From positions 81,177-145,176 of the forward strand of contig JAYWHR010000024.1 of assembly GCA_043777675.1 (NCBI GenBank): a stretch of DNA of 64,000 nt, written 5' to 3'. The position numbers were made by a program, and so were the translations under genes. Below, piece after piece: positions 9,035 to 17,561 of the stretch. The stretch is from JANMDU01 sp043777675 (GTDB lineage: Bacteria > Pseudomonadota > Gammaproteobacteria > Burkholderiales > Burkholderiaceae_C). Below the pieces are notes generated by a model that worked only from the letters and a program-made list of their open reading frames with translations, had not been told where the DNA came from and did no database searches. Each line of letters begins with the position of its first letter. Position 1 is the stretch's first letter.

Positions 9035-9465
9035 TGTTTGAATTTTCCATCCGCGTCTATTGGGAAGATACCGATGCCGGCGGCATCGTGTTTTATGCGA
9101 ACTATTTGAAATTCATGGAGCGCGCCCGCACCGAATGGCTTCGCAGCTTAGGCATTTCGCAGCAGGCTTTGAAGGAGCAAACTGGTGGCATGTTTGTAGT
9201 CACCGATACACAGCTTAAGTATCTACGGCCTGCTCGGCTCGATGACGTGCTCAGCGTGAGCGCTCAAATCGCAGACATGGGGCGCGCGAGTATCAAAATA
9301 AAGCAAGAAATACGTCTCTTGCCGGCAGATAATATGCGCGGTCTGCTACAAAAAAATGAGCAAGCGGAGTTAGTTTGCCAAGGCACAATTTGTATCGCTT
9401 GGGTCAATGCGGGAACTTTGAAACCGGGCAGAATTCCATTATCAGTAACGGAGGCTTTGAATTGA
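9034..9465 (+). CDS. ybgC: Tol-Pal associated acyl-CoA thioesterase YbgC
   Basis: 143-residue hotdog-fold thioesterase. YWEDTDAGGIVFYANYLKFMERARTEWLR contains the catalytic Asp of the 4-hydroxybenzoyl-CoA thioesterase family, and the length is typical. It opens the tol operon and overlaps both neighbours: ATG inside the aminotransferase stop, and its own stop inside the TTG start of tolQ. In other bacteria YbgC acts on acyl-CoA or acyl-ACP at the inner membrane; its link to Tol is mostly by gene order. Confidence 0.93.
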   Translation: MFEFSIRVYWEDTDAGGIVFYANYLKFMERARTEWLRSLGISQQALKEQTGGMFVVTDTQLKYLRPARLDDVLSVSAQIADMGRASIKIKQEIRLLPADNMRGLLQKNEQAELVCQGTICIAWVNAGTLKPGRIPLSVTEALN

Positions 9466-10172
9466 ACGCTGCAAACCCGGATCTCTCGATCCTGCATCTG
9501 ATCTTAAATGCCAGCTTTGTGGTGCAAGCGGTGATGCTGCTGCTCGTGATCGTCTCAGTATCCAGTTGGGCAGCGATTTTTCGCAAGCTTGCTGCCTTGA
9601 AGAAGGTTAACGCACTCAATGAGAATTTTGAGAAAGAATTTTGGTCAGGCGCATCGCTGAACGACTTGTACGCCAGCGCCGCGCAAAACGCCAAGCGCTC
9701 AGGCCCCATGGAGCGCATATTTGCCAGCGGCATGCGTGAATTTCAGAAACTGCGCGAGCGGCGCATCTCGGATGCTGGCACGCTGATGGATGGCGCGCGC
9801 CGCGCCATGCGAGCGAGCTTCCAGCGCGAGATGGATGCCGTGGAAAGCAATCTCTCCTTCCTCGCCTCGGTGGGTTCGGTCTCGCCTTATGTCGGCTTGT
9901 TTGGGACGGTGTGGGGCATCATGCATGCGTTTACGGGGCTGGCGAGTTTGCAGCAAGTGACGCTGGCTACAGTTGCGCCCGGGATTGCTGAGGCACTGGT
10001 GGCCACGGCCATCGGCCTGTTTGCAGCTATCCCTGCTGTGGTGGCCTATAACCGCTTTGCCAGAGATATTGATCGAGTGGCGATTCGGCTGGAGACGTTT
10101 ATCGAAGAGTTTTCTAACATCTTGCAGCGAAATTTAGGTGGCCATGCCGCCGCCGCCTCTCCCGGCCATTAA
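9462..10172 (+). CDS. tolQ: Tol-Pal proton channel subunit TolQ
   Basis: Inner-membrane MotA/TolQ/ExbB channel subunit that uses the proton motive force to drive TolA during cell constriction. I chose the TTG at 9462, giving 236 residues. It has a GGAGG at about 9450 with good spacing, overlaps the ybgC stop by 4 bases, and yields the normal N-terminus NAANPDLSILHLILNASFVVQAVM. Three membrane segments are visible: one near the N-terminus, then LASVGSVSPYVGLFGTVWGIMHAF, then AEALVATAIGLFAAIPAVVAYN. A longer frame upstream runs through ybgC and is not expected to be used. Confidence 0.93.
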   Translation: MNAANPDLSILHLILNASFVVQAVMLLLVIVSVSSWAAIFRKLAALKKVNALNENFEKEFWSGASLNDLYASAAQNAKRSGPMERIFASGMREFQKLRERRISDAGTLMDGARRAMRASFQREMDAVESNLSFLASVGSVSPYVGLFGTVWGIMHAFTGLASLQQVTLATVAPGIAEALVATAIGLFAAIPAVVAYNRFARDIDRVAIRLETFIEEFSNILQRNLGGHAAAASPGH

Positions 10173-10184
10173 AAGGAGCGCGAT

Positions 10185-10613
10185 ATGCCAACAATGATCT
10201 CCCGCGGGCGCGGTCGTCGCACCATCAGCGAAATCAACATGGTGCCCTTCATTGATGTGATGCTCGTGCTGCTCATCATCTTCATGGTCACAGCGCCACT
10301 GATCACGCCCAGCATGATTGATCTGCCCAGCGTGGGCAAGGCAGCCAAGCAGCCAGATAGCGTGATCCAAATTATCATTGGCAAAGACGAATCTTTAGAG
10401 CTTAAACAGCTTCCAGCCGGCAAGGAATCTGCGCGAGCTGCTATCAATACAGTAGCAGATCAGGTCAAGAAGCTGCAAGCTGGCCAGGCCAATGTCGCCG
10501 TGGTCATCAGCGCTGATAAAAGCGTGAAATATGAGACCGTGGTGCAGGTGATGGACAAGCTCAAACGCGCTGGCATTGAACGCGTAGGGCTTTCTGTGCA
10601 ATTAGCGAAATAA
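10185..10613 (+). CDS. tolR: Tol-Pal stator protein TolR
   Basis: 142-residue ExbD/TolR protein with a single N-terminal membrane helix, INMVPFIDVMLVLLIIFMVT, carrying the conserved proton-carrying Asp. The periplasmic domain ends in VVISADKSVKYETVVQVMDKLKRAGIERVGLSVQ, typical of the family. It is 12 bases after tolQ. Residues about 77-91 (PAGKESARAAINTVA) are encoded by a 43-nt palindromic element in its open frame, inside the periplasmic domain. Confidence 0.95.
   Translation: MPTMISRGRGRRTISEINMVPFIDVMLVLLIIFMVTAPLITPSMIDLPSVGKAAKQPDSVIQIIIGKDESLELKQLPAGKESARAAINTVADQVKKLQAGQANVAVVISADKSVKYETVVQVMDKLKRAGIERVGLSVQLAK
10414..10456 (+). repeat. 43-nt palindromic element, copy 3 (inside tolR)
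   Basis: Forward copy CAGCCGGCAAGGAATCTGCG ... GCTATCAATACAGTAGC. It is read as PAGKESARAAINTVA, the same frame as the copies in nusB and rlmD. Confidence 0.8.
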
Positions 10614-10623
10614 TGTCTTAAAA

Positions 10624-11421
10624 ATGCCCGCTCTGTCTGCAACGCATCGGTCAGATTTTTACCCCCCTCGCCCGCATGGCACTGGGCGGGCGATGAGCCT
10701 AGCACTGCTGGCGCATTTGCTGCTACTTGGTGCGCTGACTTGGGGCGTGAGCTGGAAACGTGAGGCAACTGTGACCACGGTGGAGGCTGAGCTGTGGAGC
10801 GCATTGCCGCAGCAGGCCGCGCCAAAGTTGGTGGAGGTGCCTCCAACCCCGCCCTTGCCCAAGCCAGTGGTCGTTGCACCCGAGCCGCCTCCCGTCAAAG
10901 CGCCCGAGATTGCGGTAGAAAAAGAAAAACCTAAGCCGCCACCGAAGGTCGAGGCAAAGCCAACACCAAAACCTGAAGCCAAGCCCGAGGTAAAACCGCA
11001 GCCCAAGGTCGAGCCCAATAAAGCCCTTGAAGAGAAAAAACTAGCAGAGCAAAAAGAGGCAGAGCGCCAGAAGAATATCGAACGCATGGCTGGCTTGGCG
11101 GGCGCAAGCGGTACACCGTCCTCTCAAGGCAGCGCCATGCAATCAAGTGGTCCAAGTAGCGGCTATGCTGGCCTGATCAAAGGCCGCGTACGCCCCAATC
11201 TCGTGTTTCCAGGCAATGTCAGTGGTAATCCCTTGGTAAGCGTAGAGGTGCGGCTCGCGCCAGATGGCACGGTGCTTGGCCGCCCGCGTGTGCTGAAAAG
11301 CAGCGGGAATAAGGAATGGGATGAAGCGGTAGTGCGTGCGTTTGAGAAAACCGAGGTGCTGCCCCGCGACAGCGGCAAAATATGGTCGCCCCTTGTGATT
11401 GATTGGCGTATGAACGACTAA
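10624..11421 (+). CDS. tolA: TolA-like energy transducer with TonB-type C-terminus
   Basis: 265 residues. There is one N-terminal membrane anchor (MSLALLAHLLLLGALTWGVSW), a long Pro/Lys/Glu-rich periplasm-spanning section (about residues 60-150, with KPKPPPKVEAKPTPKPEAKP-type runs) and a C-terminal TonB/TolA domain (SYAG-like GYAGLIKGRVRPNLVFPG, then NPLVSVEVRLAPDGTV). Its position after tolQR, 10 bases on, fixes the name. The genes for TolB and Pal do not follow here. Confidence 0.9.
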   Translation: MPALSATHRSDFYPPRPHGTGRAMSLALLAHLLLLGALTWGVSWKREATVTTVEAELWSALPQQAAPKLVEVPPTPPLPKPVVVAPEPPPVKAPEIAVEKEKPKPPPKVEAKPTPKPEAKPEVKPQPKVEPNKALEEKKLAEQKEAERQKNIERMAGLAGASGTPSSQGSAMQSSGPSSGYAGLIKGRVRPNLVFPGNVSGNPLVSVEVRLAPDGTVLGRPRVLKSSGNKEWDEAVVRAFEKTEVLPRDSGKIWSPLVIDWRMND

Positions 11422-11579
11422 TTTCTTCAGACTTTTGTCCTGAATCGTTAAAGATCAGGGTTTTACCTGATGCCACTCCGTCCCCTAAGTCAACCCCCTG
11501 CCCCTAGCCCCGTTATAGTGCTGTAGCTCGGTTTTGCCGAACTCAAAAACCATCCATCCATCCACTGAGGAGTTGTACC

Positions 11580-12251
11580 ATGTTGAAAAAACTGTTTGTA
11601 TTATTTGCCTTGTTTTACGCAGCGCTGTCTTTTGCAGCCGTTGATGTGAACAAGGCGACCGCCGCCGAACTTGATGGCATTAAAGGCATTGGACCAGGCA
11701 TTTCCACCAAAATTTTGGATGAGCGCAAAAAAGGCAACTTCAAAGACTGGAACGATTTCATCACCCGCGTTAACGGTGTGGGCGAGACCAATGCAGCCAA
11801 ATTCTCAGCTGAAGGCATGACCGTTGGTGGCGCAAGCTTCAAAGGCGTCGCAGCGACCGCGAAGAAAGACGACAAGCCAGCAGCGAAGGCAGATGCGGCC
11901 AAACCCGCCGCTGCTGCCGCAGCAGCCCCAGCGAAAGACGCGAAAGCCGCCGATGCAAAGCCAGCCGCCGCAGCAGCACCTGCTGCAACAGCAGCTGCCA
12001 AACCTGAAGCTAAGGCCGATCCAAAGGCTGAAGCCAAAGCAAAAGCTGAAGCCGACAAAAAAGCTAAGGCAGAAGCTAAGGCGAAGGCTGATGCTGATAA
12101 GAAAGCTAAAGCAGAAGCTGACAAAAAAGCCAAGGCTGATGCCAAAGCAAAAGCTGAAGCCGATAAAACAGCCAAAGCTGAGCCTAAGAAAGATGCCAAA
12201 GAAGCAAAAGCGACAGCAGCCGCTGCTCCAGCCTCTGCTCCTAAAAAGTAA
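11580..12251 (+). CDS. Exported helix-hairpin-helix (ComEA-like) protein with Ala/Lys-rich tail
   Basis: 223 residues. Signal peptide MLKKLFVLFALFYAALSFAA, then one ComEA-type helix-hairpin-helix pair, VDVNKATAAELDGIKGIGPG with FITRVNGVGETNAAKF (residues about 21-85). Such domains bind DNA backbone non-specifically. The remaining ~130 residues are a low-complexity tail of Ala, Lys, Glu and Asp with KAKAEADKKAKAEAK-type repeats. The tail resembles the central helix of TolA, encoded just upstream, but has no membrane anchor. Either a DNA-uptake factor or a DNA-binding exported protein; ComEA-like proteins in this group are often this short without the tail. A Rho-independent terminator follows. 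Confidence 0.82.
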   Translation: MLKKLFVLFALFYAALSFAAVDVNKATAAELDGIKGIGPGISTKILDERKKGNFKDWNDFITRVNGVGETNAAKFSAEGMTVGGASFKGVAATAKKDDKPAAKADAAKPAAAAAAAPAKDAKAADAKPAAAAAPAATAAAKPEAKADPKAEAKAKAEADKKAKAEAKAKADADKKAKAEADKKAKADAKAKAEADKTAKAEPKKDAKEAKATAAAAPASAPKK

Positions 12252-12270
12252 GCTAGTTTCTCCCCATCAG

Positions 12271-12298
12271 AAAGCCCGGTTTGACCGGGCTTTTTTTT
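12271..12298 (+). terminator. Rho-independent terminator after the ComEA-like gene
   Basis: Stem AAGCCCGGT/ACCGGGCTT with loop TTG, followed by eight T. It closes the 11580-12251 transcript. Confidence 0.9.
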
Positions 12299-12468
12299 GT
12301 GAAAAATGTGGCAGTCTGTGTCAGTTTTTAGATGAGAAGGCAGGCATTTATTCACACAAACAGAATATTTGTAAAGTTGCGTGCGGAACTGTGAATGACA
12401 TCAGCGACACTTCAACCCGAATTGAGTGCATTGCTCATTCAACACTAACTAACTTTCGGAAAAATATA

Positions 12469-14937
12469 ATGCAAACGAACACTTTCACTCGTACGCGCCG
12501 CTTTAAAGCTGCTGGATTGTGCGCAATCCTCGGCAGTTCATTTTTTGTCATGAGCACGGCCTTGGCAGCCAAGCATGGTGATGGCCACGGTAACGAAGGC
12601 TACGACACGGCCGCTGAATGTGATGCTGCAGTCTCCTCTGGCACGGCAAAATTCTACAAGCCTCATACCACCCACGAGCCACTCAAGCGCGCTGGCGAAG
12701 CAGATGTCAAAGTGCAAAAGCTCTCTGACTTAACAAGCGCCACAGACGCAGCAAAATCGCAGGGTTATGAAGCCAGTCAATATGTGCGTGGTGCATGCGA
12801 TATCGGCGTAGGCCGCTCACAGGGCCGCGACGGTGTCACAGCTCCCCTGATCGGAAAATACATCCCTTTCAGCCCAGAAATGGCTGTTAACGTTTATTTC
12901 GATGCATCTGGCAAAGCCGTGCGCGCCAGCATGAAGCAATGTGATAACAATTTCAGTGGCAACATGCCTCGTCCAGTCGCAGCGGTGTTCAACGCAGCTG
13001 CCAGCGAGTGCTTCGCCAATGTGCAAATCCCCGCTAAATTCGAGACCAAAACTGAGCAAGTCGTCAATGTGCCAGCCACCAAGCGTGCTGAGCCTGTTGC
13101 GGCAACGTTTAAAACCGTGACTGAGCAAGTCATGGTTTCGCCCGAAATGAAGCGCCAGATCGCGATCCCTGCGACCTACAAGACGGTGAGCGAAGAGGTA
13201 GTCGTGCAGCCTGCTACTACGCGTGATGAGCCGATTGCCCCAACCTACAAAACAGTTTCTGAGAATGTGCTCGTTCGTGCTGAAAGCAAGCGTATTGAAG
13301 TCACACCTCCAAGCTTTAAGACCGTTTCGGAGCAAGTTTTGGTCACGCCAGAGCGTAAAGAGCTCAAAGTCATTCCAGCGGTCTACACTGAGCGTGACGA
13401 AACTGTAGCTGATCGCCCACAGTCCACCCGCGTTGAAACTGTACCGGCAACATTCAAGACCGTGTCGGAACAAGTCATGTCTCGCCCTGAGAGCGTGAGC
13501 TACGAGCCGATTGCCATTCCTATGCGTACAGTGACTGAGCAGGTTGAGCGTACTGCAGCCAGCGCACGCCTACAGGCTATTGCACCGACCTACCGCACAG
13601 AAACTGAGCGCGTTGTTGTACGTGAAGCAAGCAAACGCTTGGTTGAAGTACCTGCCACATTTGAAACTGTCACCGAGCGCATCAAGATTGCCGACGCGAC
13701 CAAAGAGTGGAAACGTGGCCGTGCGTATATCGGCCAAGCCGTTGAAGTGCGCCCATTGCGTGGCTTCAGCATGGGTAACGATGGCCGCGTAGCAGGCGCA
13801 CGCGTTGAAAGCGGTGCAGCTGCCTCCCTCGTTACCGGCAACAACGCCAGCCTTGACGATGATGTGATGTGCTTGGTTGCTATTCCTGAGCAATTCCAAA
13901 CCATCACACGCCAGATCGTCAGAACGCCAGCTTCTGTGCGCGAAGAGATTATTCCAGCGGAATACGGCACAGTCTCGCGCCAAGTGCTCGACAAAGCTGC
14001 CAGCACCACACAGGTGGCCATTCCAGCAACTTTCCAGACGGTCACCCGCATGGAAATTGATGTCGAAAAACTCAAAACGGCCGGCTACAAATTTGACGAC
14101 AAAGGCAACATCATCACCGCCCCCAATGGCGATCGCGTATTGCGCGCAGCTAGCTTGCGTACAGGTGCAGCCGGCGTGACTGCCGCTAACTCGGTGGGCA
14201 AAGGTGCTGATTCTGGCGAAGAGGGCTACGTGCGTGAGATCAAGATCCCAGCGCAGTTCCAAACCGTCAGCCGTCAAGTGATTGATCAGCCGGCGACCGT
14301 GCGCACTATCACTGTGCCCGGCACGAATAAAGTCGTGAAAACACGTATCGAAGCTGCGCCAGCGCGCACCGAAGAGACTGTGATTCCTGCTGTGTTCCGC
14401 ACCGTGACGCGTCAAGTGGTGGACCAAGCGGCAACTCAGCGCGAGATCGCGATTCCTGCGGAATTCCGTACGGTTGAGCGCCGCGTGGTCGATACTCAGG
14501 CCAGCGTTCGTAAGATTCCTGTAGCAGCGGTATCGCAGACCTTGCAGCGCCGCGTCATTGATACACCAGCGAGCACGCGTGAAGAGGTCATCCCTGCTCA
14601 GTTCCGCACGATGACTCGCCAAGTGGTGGATACAGCTGCCAGCTTCCGCGAAGTGGATGTGCCTGCTCAGTACAGCAGCATCAGCTACCAAGTGAAAACG
14701 GCTGACGCACGCATTGAAAATCGCGCCATCTTGTGCGAAACCAATGCGACGCCAGCCAAGATCATGGAGATCCAGCGTGCGTTGTCAACAGCCGGCTACA
14801 ACCCTGGCCCGATCAACGGCGTCTTGCGTGAATCCACCATGCGTGCCGTGAATGGATACCAGCAGGCTAAAGGTCTGCCCGTTGATGGATTCTTGAATCT
14901 GGAAACCGTCAAATCTTTGGGTGTTTCAGCTAATTAA
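12469..14937 (+). CDS. Exported repeat protein with C-terminal peptidoglycan-binding domain
   Basis: 822 residues from the ATG at 12469; an in-frame extension back to 11824 runs antiparallel in meaning through the ComEA tail and is rejected. A signal peptide ends near MSTALAAKHG. After a unique region (about 25-180) come about twenty tandem repeats of 23 residues with consensus IPAxFxTVTxQVVxxPAxxR, interrupted by two unique inserts (around residues 415-465 and 530-585). The C-terminus is a PG_binding_1 domain: IMEIQRALSTAGYNPGPING then LRESTMRAVNGYQQAKGLPV. The repeats suggest a long beta-rich stalk tethered to the cell wall. No enzyme motif is seen. A terminator follows directly. Function unknown. 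Confidence 0.85.
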   Translation: MQTNTFTRTRRFKAAGLCAILGSSFFVMSTALAAKHGDGHGNEGYDTAAECDAAVSSGTAKFYKPHTTHEPLKRAGEADVKVQKLSDLTSATDAAKSQGYEASQYVRGACDIGVGRSQGRDGVTAPLIGKYIPFSPEMAVNVYFDASGKAVRASMKQCDNNFSGNMPRPVAAVFNAAASECFANVQIPAKFETKTEQVVNVPATKRAEPVAATFKTVTEQVMVSPEMKRQIAIPATYKTVSEEVVVQPATTRDEPIAPTYKTVSENVLVRAESKRIEVTPPSFKTVSEQVLVTPERKELKVIPAVYTERDETVADRPQSTRVETVPATFKTVSEQVMSRPESVSYEPIAIPMRTVTEQVERTAASARLQAIAPTYRTETERVVVREASKRLVEVPATFETVTERIKIADATKEWKRGRAYIGQAVEVRPLRGFSMGNDGRVAGARVESGAAASLVTGNNASLDDDVMCLVAIPEQFQTITRQIVRTPASVREEIIPAEYGTVSRQVLDKAASTTQVAIPATFQTVTRMEIDVEKLKTAGYKFDDKGNIITAPNGDRVLRAASLRTGAAGVTAANSVGKGADSGEEGYVREIKIPAQFQTVSRQVIDQPATVRTITVPGTNKVVKTRIEAAPARTEETVIPAVFRTVTRQVVDQAATQREIAIPAEFRTVERRVVDTQASVRKIPVAAVSQTLQRRVIDTPASTREEVIPAQFRTMTRQVVDTAASFREVDVPAQYSSISYQVKTADARIENRAILCETNATPAKIMEIQRALSTAGYNPGPINGVLRESTMRAVNGYQQAKGLPVDGFLNLETVKSLGVSAN

Positions 14938-14957
14938 TATTGCATAGCACTCTAAGA

Positions 14958-14981
14958 AGCCCGGTTCGCCGGGCTTTTTTT
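14958..14981 (+). terminator. Rho-independent terminator after the repeat protein
   Basis: Stem AGCCCGG/CCGGGCT with a TTCG tetraloop-like turn, then seven T. Confidence 0.9.
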
Positions 14982-15047
14982 ATGGCTTTTTGGTACGTAG
15001 CCGGGGCGACGTCTCAGATGCGTTGAGTTCTGTAAGCTATAGAGCAA

Positions 15048-15082
15048 CAAAAAAGGCCTAGAAGCAATGCTTCTAGGCCTTT
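15048..15082 (-). terminator. Rho-independent terminator of infC
   Basis: Long perfect stem AAAGGCCTAGAAGC/GCTTCTAGGCCTTT around a short loop. Read on the minus strand it is followed by a T-rich tract (AAAAAA on plus). It ends the infC transcript before any rpmI or rplT. Confidence 0.88.
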
Positions 15083-15102
15083 CCGGTTGAATCAACGAAT
15101 GA

Positions 15103-15759
15103 TCAGGCAGCAGCTGGCGGCGCAGATGCTGTTTGAGCTGCATCAGCAGGCACTCCAGAAGGTTTGCTTGAGGCCTTCTTGCGATTCGGCGCAATCATCA
15201 TGATCATCTGCTTGCCTTCTAACTTGGGCATGCTTTCTACCGTGATCAACTCACCCAGATCAGACTTGATACGCTCAAGCTGAGCCATGCCAATTTCTTG
15301 GTGTGTGATCTCGCGGCCACGAAAGCGCAGCGTGACTTTGACTTTGTCGCCTTCTTCCAAGAAACGCTTGATATTTCGCATCTTGACTTGATAATCGCCT
15401 TCATCCGTGCCAGGGCGCAACTTGATTTCTTTAACCTCAATCACCGTTTGCTTAGACTTGGCTTCCGCCTCGCGCTTTTGCTCTTGGTATTTGAATTTGC
15501 CATAATCAATGAGGCGCACGACAGGAGGGTGCGCCGTGGCCACGGTCTCCACCACATCCACATCAAAATCAGCGGCGGCGCGCATGGCTTCTTGCATGCT
15601 CATCACGCCCATTTGCTCGCCCTCAGGGCCAATCACGCGCACTTCAGGTGCCATGATCTCGCGGTTAAGACGGTGTTTGCGCTCTTCACGAGAGTAGCGC
15701 GAGGGGCGCGGCGGGCGCGGTGGCCGAATAATGGGCGGCCGGTACGGTGCGGTAGCGAT
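15103..15759 (-). CDS. infC: Translation initiation factor IF-3
   Basis: IF-3 binds the 30S subunit and proofreads start codon choice. Visible are HRLNREIMAPEVRVIGPEG (N-terminal domain), RLIDYGKFKYQEQKREAEAK (linker helix) and KVKVTLRFRGREITHQEIG (C-terminal domain). I place the start at an ATC at 15759: it has AGGA 8 bases upstream, gives an N-terminus IATAPYRPPIIRPPRPPR before the conserved REERKHRLNRE, and non-AUG starts are the rule for infC, which regulates itself through them. From the ATG at 15654 the protein would lack part of its N-terminal domain. The C-terminus has an Ala/Pro-rich extension. No thrS upstream or rpmI-rplT downstream, which is unusual. Confidence 0.93.
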   Translation of the reverse strand: MATAPYRPPIIRPPRPPRPSRYSREERKHRLNREIMAPEVRVIGPEGEQMGVMSMQEAMRAAADFDVDVVETVATAHPPVVRLIDYGKFKYQEQKREAEAKSKQTVIEVKEIKLRPGTDEGDYQVKMRNIKRFLEEGDKVKVTLRFRGREITHQEIGMAQLERIKSDLGELITVESMPKLEGKQMIMMIAPNRKKASSKPSGVPADAAQTASAPPAAA

Positions 15760-15992
15760 GGTGAAATTCCTATAAAAGTGAGTCTGTTCCGTAGCCTAGC
15801 TCTTCTGAACTAACGATGGCTGGGCAGTTTCTTTGCAGAATGTTCAACCTATCGCGCTCCTGTTGGGTTCGGCCTCGGGGGTGTTTCCGCGTTTTAAACA
15901 GAAGCCTATATTTTAAGGCGGTTTGCAGAAAAGGGAAGATGGGTGTCTGCCCTAATCTGTAAGGCCGGTTTCTAGCGCTTATTTGCTTACGT

Positions 15993-17348
15993 TTAAGCCA
16001 CGCGCAGCGAGCCAAACAGCCCGTCTTTCTCATCATCAGACCCAGCGGCAAAGTACAACGCATTGCTATCGCCCAGCGACACGCCATTGCCGAATTGCAA
16101 GGCCCACAACCCCGCAATCGCAACAGGTTTGCCTGCCGAATCCTTTAAATCGTCGATATAAGCACCGTTGGCCAAGTCAAACGCGCAAATCCGCCCTGCT
16201 CCGCCGAAGTTGCCGACCAGCAATTTGCCGCTCAGTAACCCGAAATCTGCGGGTGCAATCGCGATGCCCCAAGGAGCGTTCAGTCGCATCGCATCCGCGT
16301 AAATGCGCACTTGCGTACCAGCGGTGTCAAATTCGACCAGCTTGCCTTTGTTGGGTTTGTTGCCGCTGGCAAGCTCTGCCGCTGCATCGAGTGCATCTTC
16401 TTCGGCGGCGTAAAAGTTGCCCGGCGTTGCTGGATCTTCTTGGCTCAAGGCGTAAGCCACAAACACACGATCCTTTGTGCCATCGTTGACCACTTGAATG
16501 TTAAATGGCACAGGATCACCCGGCTGCACTGCGCCGCCTGCACCTGTGCCAAACGGGTTGGCAAAGCCTACGGTGGCCACCTTGGCCCAAGCCGCATTGA
16601 GTGTCACGATTTTTGGTGCGCTGCCAAAATCTGCAAGCCACATCGCATCCCACGTACCAGGTTTGATCGCCACGCCAAAGAATGCCGAGCCATCCGCCGT
16701 GCCATCAAAGGTTTGCGCCGCTGCGCCATCCACGCGCACTGTACTGCCATCGGTTGCGCGATCCGTCCAGCCACTCACAATACCGGAATCTGTGACGAAG
16801 ACGAAGCGCGCCGAGCCATCAAAAGTCACCGTGGCACCCGTACCGGGTTGCACAGCGGTTTGCGTAGTGACTTTGAATTTGTTCTCCGTCAAGCCAGCGC
16901 CGTTAAACACCACCCCCGTAATCTTGCCGACACTGTCCTCGGTAGTCAATGAATCCGCGCCGGGTACTGTCACTTCTTTGAGCCCGTCTTGAAATAGCGG
17001 CCTGAGCGTTGCCGTGGATGAGCGTTTCACATCGCCCATATACTGCCAACTCGTGCCGCCCCCGCCCACCCAAAAATGCCCGCCCGCGCCCGCAGGCCGC
17101 GTGGCAATGCCCCAAGCATCAATGAAATTTGGCTCTAAAAATTGCGCGTTGTAGCTACTCTTGTTGGCCACCAAATTGGTTTGCGCGTATTTGTTGGCCG
17201 GTGCTAGCGCTACAGCCGGCGCTACCGAATCTGAGCCACCGCCACAGCCCGTGGCAAACAATGCGCCCAAGCCTGCTGCGGTCACCGCACCCGTGCCTGC
17301 AAGCGTTGCCGCCGTACCGGTCAATGCAAAACGTCTGTTGATTTTCAT
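15993..17348 (-). CDS. TIGR03118 family exported lipoprotein
   Basis: 451 residues from the ATG at 17348, which has GGAG 8 bases upstream. The N-terminus KINRRFALTG...ALFATGCGGG combines a twin-arginine-like start with a lipobox Cys. The body matches the TIGR03118 pattern as I recall it: YAQTNLVANK, PNFIDAWGIATRP, FWVGGGGTSWQY, later WGIAIAPADFGLLSGKLLVGNFGGAGRI and AGLWALQFGN. The repeated GNFG/WGIA motifs suggest a beta-propeller. The role is not known. It is divergent from bfr across a region with a Fur-like box, so iron may influence it. Confidence 0.8.
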   Translation of the reverse strand: MKINRRFALTGTAATLAGTGAVTAAGLGALFATGCGGGSDSVAPAVALAPANKYAQTNLVANKSSYNAQFLEPNFIDAWGIATRPAGAGGHFWVGGGGTSWQYMGDVKRSSTATLRPLFQDGLKEVTVPGADSLTTEDSVGKITGVVFNGAGLTENKFKVTTQTAVQPGTGATVTFDGSARFVFVTDSGIVSGWTDRATDGSTVRVDGAAAQTFDGTADGSAFFGVAIKPGTWDAMWLADFGSAPKIVTLNAAWAKVATVGFANPFGTGAGGAVQPGDPVPFNIQVVNDGTKDRVFVAYALSQEDPATPGNFYAAEEDALDAAAELASGNKPNKGKLVEFDTAGTQVRIYADAMRLNAPWGIAIAPADFGLLSGKLLVGNFGGAGRICAFDLANGAYIDDLKDSAGKPVAIAGLWALQFGNGVSLGDSNALYFAAGSDDEKDGLFGSLRVA

Positions 17349-17436
17349 AGCCAGCTCCAAAAGACAAAAAAATGATCTGCTGGCTTGCCCGCTGCGATAG
17401 ATACAATAAGGCTGGCTAAAAATGAGAGTTTAACTC

Positions 17437-17457
17437 AAATGAGAACGATTCTTATTA
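17437..17457. promoter_or_regulatory. Fur-like box between TIGR03118 gene and bfr
   Basis: AATGAGAACGATTCTTATT is a good match to the dyad TGAGAATNATTCTCA. It lies about 90 bases from the TIGR03118 start and 105 bases from the bfr start, in the divergent promoter region. Confidence 0.7.
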
Positions 17458-17561
17458 CTAATATGACTTACACTTAAACTCGATTTGTGTGGGCATCTTG
17501 GCAGATGAATCGCAACAAACACAACGCCCGATAAACTCACAAAAACGTTGAAGGAATTTTT

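Noticed and set aside
11615..12355. 246-residue minus-strand frame opposite the ComEA-like gene
   Set aside because: Composition (Ala/Ser/Leu runs) is the mirror of the Ala/Lys-rich codons and it crosses the terminator.
13570..14691. 373-residue minus-strand frame opposite the 23-residue repeats
   Set aside because: No family resemblance; the plus strand encodes a regular repeat protein with signal peptide and cell-wall domain.
13000..14700. Tandem repetition that could be taken for a CRISPR array
   Set aside because: The period is 69 bases of coding sequence with third-position drift, and there are no identical repeats with unique spacers.
11824..14937. 1037-residue frame running from inside the ComEA-like gene through the repeat protein
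   Set aside because: The first 215 codons are an out-of-frame reading of the Ala/Lys-rich tail and cross a terminator; the signal peptide starts at 12469.
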